Positions 34,202 through 37,676 of a stretch of 37,676 nt of DNA are shown here, in pieces. Position 1 is the stretch's first letter, and every line of letters begins with the position of its first letter. Under the pieces are notes generated by a model. It saw only the letters and a list, made by a program, of their open reading frames with translations. It was not told where the DNA came from and searched no databases. The position numbers and the translations under genes were made by a program. The stretch spans positions 1-37,676 of the forward strand of contig JAFLBZ010000041.1 of assembly GCA_017303715.1 (NCBI GenBank). Direction: 5' to 3'. The DNA is from Rhodothermia bacterium. GTDB lineage: Bacteria > Bacteroidota > Rhodothermia > Rhodothermales > UBA2364.

Positions 34202-35119
34202 CTAAGGTTTAAAGCGCATCAGTTTGGTGGGTGTTAGCAGATACACTGCCCGATTTGCATAAATGGCGTCCGTAATCGGTTCTAAGAAATTCAAGGCATA
34301 GTTGAACAATAGCTTGCCGTCGGTTTGATAAACCCAAAGGTTATGCTCGCCCGTCACCAAAATCCGATCTCCAAAGAGGGCAATTCCTTTTAGCTTTGCC
34401 AATTGTTGGCTCCCAAAAGACCGCAAGAAAGTACCAAAAACATCATAGACCATAACATCGCTCCTCCCTCGATCTGCAACGAACAGCGTGCCATTGGGGG
34501 CAACTACCATCGAGACAGGGTCTAAAAGAGCCGCATCTCCCGCATCGTACCGGCCAAAAAACCGTTGGACTCTTTTTTGTGCATCCCATTTTGCCACAAA
34601 AGCATGTTCTTGATCGGCCACAAAAAGCTCCTTTGCTGCATCTACCGTCAAGGCCACAGGTGTCCCTTCGGAAAGAATGAGTTTATTGTCATAGTCGGCA
34701 TTCGGCGAAAAAAAGCCTGCAATCTGACGTGGGGTATGGGTTTCAAAGACAAGTGGGAAGGTTTCGAGATACCTAAATTCAGACGAGAAATGCTGCACCC
34801 GCCTATTTCCAAAATCTGCCACATAAATGTCTAAACCATTAGTGGGATCCACATCCACCGGAGTATCAAACTGATAGTTTCCCGTACCAAGGCCACCGAC
34901 TTGCGCCAGTTGCTTTCCGTCGGCATTCAGACGCAACACAAGGTTTTTCCCGGCATCCACCACATATAAATGGCCTTTCCCATCACTTGCCAAAGCCCGC
35001 GCATCCTTGAATGTCGCCAAAGTGGTTGCCCGACTAATGGTGGTATCAGCTTTTTGAGCAACTGTTTTTTGGGTGCATGCGCCAACCCAGAGAAGTAAAA
35101 GACCTATAACGTATTTCAT
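34202..35119 (-). CDS. NHL-repeat (six-bladed propeller) lipoprotein
   Basis: A 305-residue lipoprotein with signal MKYVIGLLLLWVGAC (lipid cysteine at 15). The mature part is a string of NHL-type beta-propeller blades, for example FKDARALASDGKGHLYVVDAG, VDVDPTNGLDIYVADFGNRR, VALTVDAAKELFVADQEHAF and MVVAPNGTLFVADRGRSDVM. This resembles bacterial 6-bladed (NHL/SMP-30-like) propellers that act as binding scaffolds. No catalytic residues are evident. Its ATG overlaps the purD stop as ATGA, so translation is probably coupled although function suggests no link. The stop is one base away from the end of the convergent REC-PIG-L gene. Confidence 0.85.
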   Translation of the reverse strand: MKYVIGLLLLWVGACTQKTVAQKADTTISRATTLATFKDARALASDGKGHLYVVDAGKNLVLRLNADGKQLAQVGGLGTGNYQFDTPVDVDPTNGLDIYVADFGNRRVQHFSSEFRYLETFPLVFETHTPRQIAGFFSPNADYDNKLILSEGTPVALTVDAAKELFVADQEHAFVAKWDAQKRVQRFFGRYDAGDAALLDPVSMVVAPNGTLFVADRGRSDVMVYDVFGTFLRSFGSQQLAKLKGIALFGDRILVTGEHNLWVYQTDGKLLFNYALNFLEPITDAIYANRAVYLLTPTKLMRFKP

Positions 35120-36408
35120 AACTCGGAAAGGTGTTTAAGCCCGCGCCAGCCAATATCTTTACGGTAGTATGCGCCTTCAAACCGAAGATTTCCTACCCGA
35201 TGGTATGCGTTGGCCAGTGCCTCTTGGAGGGAATCCCCCATGCCGGTTACAGCCAAGACACGCCCACCGGAAGTAACCGTCTTACCTTCACTGTTTTGTG
35301 TTGTTCCGGCATGGAATACCATTTCTTTTTTCACATCTCCTACGACCTCCAAGCCTTTTATTTCTAATCCTTTAGGATAATGGTCTGGATATCCAGAAGA
35401 AGCCATAACCACCGTAGCCGCAGCGCCATTGTGCAGTTTCAAGGGGTATTCTTTCAGGCGGCTTGTTGCCATGCGCATAAACAAGTCCACCACGTCCGAT
35501 TGTATCAGCGGGAGGACTACTTGGGTTTCGGGGTCACCAAATCGGCAATTAAATTCCACCACTTTAGGGCCATCAGGCGTTAACATCAGCCCCACATACA
35601 AGATGCCCGTATAAGGATGCCCCTCCGCTGCCATACCCTTCAACGAAGGCTCGATAATTTCCAACCGCACCTTCTCTACCACCTTTGGCGTTACGATAGG
35701 CGCGGGCGCATAGGCCCCCATTCCGCCGGTATTTGGCCCAACGTCTCCGTCTCCAATCCGTTTGTGGTCTTGTGCCGCAGGTAAGATCAGGTAGTCTTTT
35801 CCGTCGGTAAGCACAAAAATAGAAGCTTCTTCGCCCGTCATAAACGTCTCTATTACGACCTCGGCCCCTGCTTCGCCAAAGGCTCCGTCCAATAAGATGG
35901 TTTTCAGCCCTTGTAGTGCCGTTTCTTGATCTGGGCAAATCAGGACGCCTTTTCCGGCTGCAAGACCATCTGCTTTGAGGACAATGGGGTATTCTTGGGC
36001 TTTAAGCCACGATTGTGCAGCGGGAAAATCGTTCGCCGAAAACTTGCGGTACGCCGCTGTTGGGATTTGATGACGTGCCATAAATGCCTTAGCAAACCCT
36101 TTACTGCCTTCTAATTGTGCGGCATAAGCCGTAGGTCCCACAATGGCCAATCCCCGCTCCCTAAAAAAATCCACCATCCCAATCACCAACGGCTGTTCTG
36201 GCCCCACAATAGTTAAATCAATTTGCTCGGACAAAACAAAGTTGGCCAATCCTTCCACGTCAATGGGCGAAAAATCAACATTTTGAGCGAGTAGGCCAGT
36301 TCCTGCATTACCGGGCGCACAATATACTTGAGGCTGTTGTGGGCTACGGGAAAGTGCCCAAACAAGAGCGTGTTCTCTTCCACCGCTTCCGATAATCAAT
36401 ATTTTCAT
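35116..36408 (-). CDS. purD: Phosphoribosylamine-glycine ligase (GAR synthetase)
   Basis: A 430-residue ATP-grasp enzyme, the second step of de novo purine synthesis, joining glycine to 5-phosphoribosylamine. The start MKILIIGSGGREHALVWALS and APGNAGTG (32-39) are the classical N-terminal motifs. LTIVGPEQPLVIGMVDFF, the ATP-grasp pieces PIVLKADGLAAGKGVLIC and EEASIFVLTDG, and the C-terminal FNCRFGDPETQVVLPLI are all intact. The length equals E. coli PurD (429). No other pur gene is beside it. The downstream NHL lipoprotein overlaps its TGA stop by 4 bases. A 150-base gap upstream should contain the promoter. Confidence 0.95.
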   Translation of the reverse strand: MKILIIGSGGREHALVWALSRSPQQPQVYCAPGNAGTGLLAQNVDFSPIDVEGLANFVLSEQIDLTIVGPEQPLVIGMVDFFRERGLAIVGPTAYAAQLEGSKGFAKAFMARHQIPTAAYRKFSANDFPAAQSWLKAQEYPIVLKADGLAAGKGVLICPDQETALQGLKTILLDGAFGEAGAEVVIETFMTGEEASIFVLTDGKDYLILPAAQDHKRIGDGDVGPNTGGMGAYAPAPIVTPKVVEKVRLEIIEPSLKGMAAEGHPYTGILYVGLMLTPDGPKVVEFNCRFGDPETQVVLPLIQSDVVDLFMRMATSRLKEYPLKLHNGAAATVVMASSGYPDHYPKGLEIKGLEVVGDVKKEMVFHAGTTQNSEGKTVTSGGRVLAVTGMGDSLQEALANAYHRVGNLRFEGAYYRKDIGWRGLKHLSEL

Positions 36409-36624
36409 TGGGTAAATTTGCTATGTGTAAAAGGCATGGGAGACAAAATAATTCTGTAAAAGTTTAGATGGAAGAAAATGTATCCAAATCCTTCAACCGG
36501 TCTCAATTTTCATCTGGAATAGAGGTCAAAAACCTTTTCTTCATGAAATATAGTTTTTAGCTTGACTTCGCTCGCTCAAATGTGCTTTTTTGATAGGTTC
36601 AATACCCTGTTACCTCACCTCATC

Positions 36625-37359
36625 ATGACGTTAAGTTCTTCTCGCGCCCTCGCTGCTATTGCCTTCGGCCTAATTGTCGCCACATTGGATATGCCCGCAT
36701 TGGCCCTTAAATTGGCAGGGTTTACCCTTCCTTTTAATTTATTTTTTTACCTTTTCTTTGTACTAAACTTGGTAGGCTATGGCCTTATTTGGTTGGGTGC
36801 AAATGCCTTATTAGAAGACTCCCCCTACTTCCGATCTGTTAGAACTTCGGCATTGGTAATGAATGTTACTTGGTTGGTTTTAATGGTCTTGACCTTGGTA
36901 CTCCGGTATTTAGACCTTGATTCCAACAGCCAACTCAACATTTTACCCATTATTTTGGTCAGTACGATAGATTGGTATCTGGTTTTTGTCTTGTATCGCG
37001 GCATAAAAGTGGAAGCAAGCCGCGCCCGAAACGAGGCTTTGGAGTGGTTAGAGTGGTTTAGCGTCCACATGATGCTTAAATCCGAAAAACATGAGCAAGA
37101 ACAAGAGCGGTTCAGCGGCTTGGTTCGCGAAGCCGAGCAAATCTGGTTTATTTACCTTTCGATGATGTTCGTCTTTATTCCAGCGCTCTTGTATTTTTGG
37201 AGTTATTTACGGCGATGGGAGTTTTTATGGACAGCTTTGTTGATCGGCGTCTTGCACTTAGCGCCCGTTGTCCTTTTGGCCTATTTTATTTTGCGTATCG
37301 GGCGGCACTTGGAGGCTATAGAACCGCCTACCGTAGAGACTCAACTCCCAGAGGCTTGA
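36625..37359 (+). CDS. Multi-pass integral membrane protein of unknown function
   Basis: A 244-residue hydrophobic protein not recognised. Six likely membrane helices lie at about 8-22, 36-58, 75-94, 105-125, 171-194 and 201-224. A charged cytoplasmic-type stretch lies between helices four and five (residues about 126-170, SRARNEALEWLEWF... and EKHEQEQERFSGL). The C-terminal tail is short and acidic. No conserved motif suggests an enzyme or transporter class. I chose the ATG at 36625 (MTLSSSRALAAIAF), because the longer frame from a TTG at 36562 or an ATG at 36580 adds residues that do not look coding. It is isolated, divergent from purD. Confidence 0.7.
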   Translation: MTLSSSRALAAIAFGLIVATLDMPALALKLAGFTLPFNLFFYLFFVLNLVGYGLIWLGANALLEDSPYFRSVRTSALVMNVTWLVLMVLTLVLRYLDLDSNSQLNILPIILVSTIDWYLVFVLYRGIKVEASRARNEALEWLEWFSVHMMLKSEKHEQEQERFSGLVREAEQIWFIYLSMMFVFIPALLYFWSYLRRWEFLWTALLIGVLHLAPVVLLAYFILRIGRHLEAIEPPTVETQLPEA

Positions 37360-37676
37360 TCCTATACCATTCGTTCCATATGGATAGAACGCATATTACA
37401 GGCATTAAACACTTGTTATTAAACGATTTAAACTTTTAAAATTGACTTAATTCCCTCCAATTTTGCAATTCGGCTACGCGCAGCAAGCTATTCCTCGTCA
37501 TAGGAAGATATCGCCACGATGAGGCTGTGGCGTGCGTTGGAGAAACAGGTTTCTATTACGATGTTGCTTTGATGCGGCAAATCACGATTCGTCATGACTA
37601 AAGCCGAAAGTGGTGGCCGATGCAGAAAACCCCTCGCTAAAGTATTAGGGTTTATTGCAAGCCAGAAAATGTGGCA
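37360..37676. other. Right-end intergenic region, possibly entering another gene
   Basis: About 317 bases. A frame open from the stop near 37443 to a stop at 37597 encodes a plausible-looking peptide segment (IGRYRHDEAVACVGETG) but has no good start codon. Another frame begins at ATG 37594 and remains open to the window edge (MTKAESGGRCRKP). Neither can be identified, and the first may be a gene remnant. Confidence 0.35.

Overview
The window reads as an ordinary chromosomal segment of a Gram-negative FCB-group bacterium, most likely Rhodothermota or a close Bacteroidota relative. The clues are lipoproteins with short lipoboxes (including a DUF4296-like one), very large secreted or outer-membrane proteins ending in an aromatic residue, start codons that mostly lack a clear Shine-Dalgarno sequence, and an RNase E/G beginning MSKEIIINSQ. 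The phylum is an inference from family resemblance, not from a marker tree. I see no rRNA, tRNA, CRISPR array, phage gene or intact insertion sequence.

Layout. Positions 1-640 are a dense array of short hairpin repeats with a 243-base higher-order period. They are followed on the minus strand by a formylglycine-generating-enzyme-like protein, a second hairpin repeat pair, and citrate synthase with its own terminator. A plus-strand cluster (3.6-8.2 kb) holds an unusual RNase E/G, a YdjM-like membrane hydrolase and a polysaccharide flippase. Minus-strand genes from 8.8 to 16.6 kb are a membrane-anchored AraC-type regulator with an extracytoplasmic sugar-binding-like domain, a CorC-type CBS protein with an enoyl-CoA hydratase, a three-gene PspA-type envelope-stress operon, thymidine phosphorylase and a tiny DUF5989 membrane protein. 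Two MacB-like permeases and rpiA run on the plus strand (16.8-20.0 kb). Next come a 970-residue metallopeptidase/propeller/barrel protein (minus), rsmB (plus), and an aldehyde dehydrogenase/DUF779 pair divergent from an AraC regulator. The right third carries trpA coupled to a lipoprotein gene, an alpha-L-fucosidase, a small lipoprotein, an RlmI-like methyltransferase, a response regulator fused to a PIG-L/LmbE deacetylase, purD coupled to an NHL-repeat lipoprotein, and an unknown multi-pass membrane protein.

How genes work together. The clearest functional unit is the PspA operon (12.5-14.9 kb): a full PspA, a second protein equivalent only to the C-terminal part of PspA, and a membrane-anchored helical protein, bracketed by a sigma70-like promoter and a strong terminator. 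The aldehyde dehydrogenase/DUF779/AraC block looks like an inducible aldehyde-oxidation unit with LacI-like palindromes in the divergent promoter. Other notable single proteins are the RNase E/G with a large disordered insert and no zinc-link cysteines, the REC-PIG-L fusion, and TrpA with Glu at the usual catalytic Asp60 position.

Several starts were moved from upstream TTG/GTG or non-conserved codons to internal ATGs. Coordinates reflect my choice and the evidence states why.
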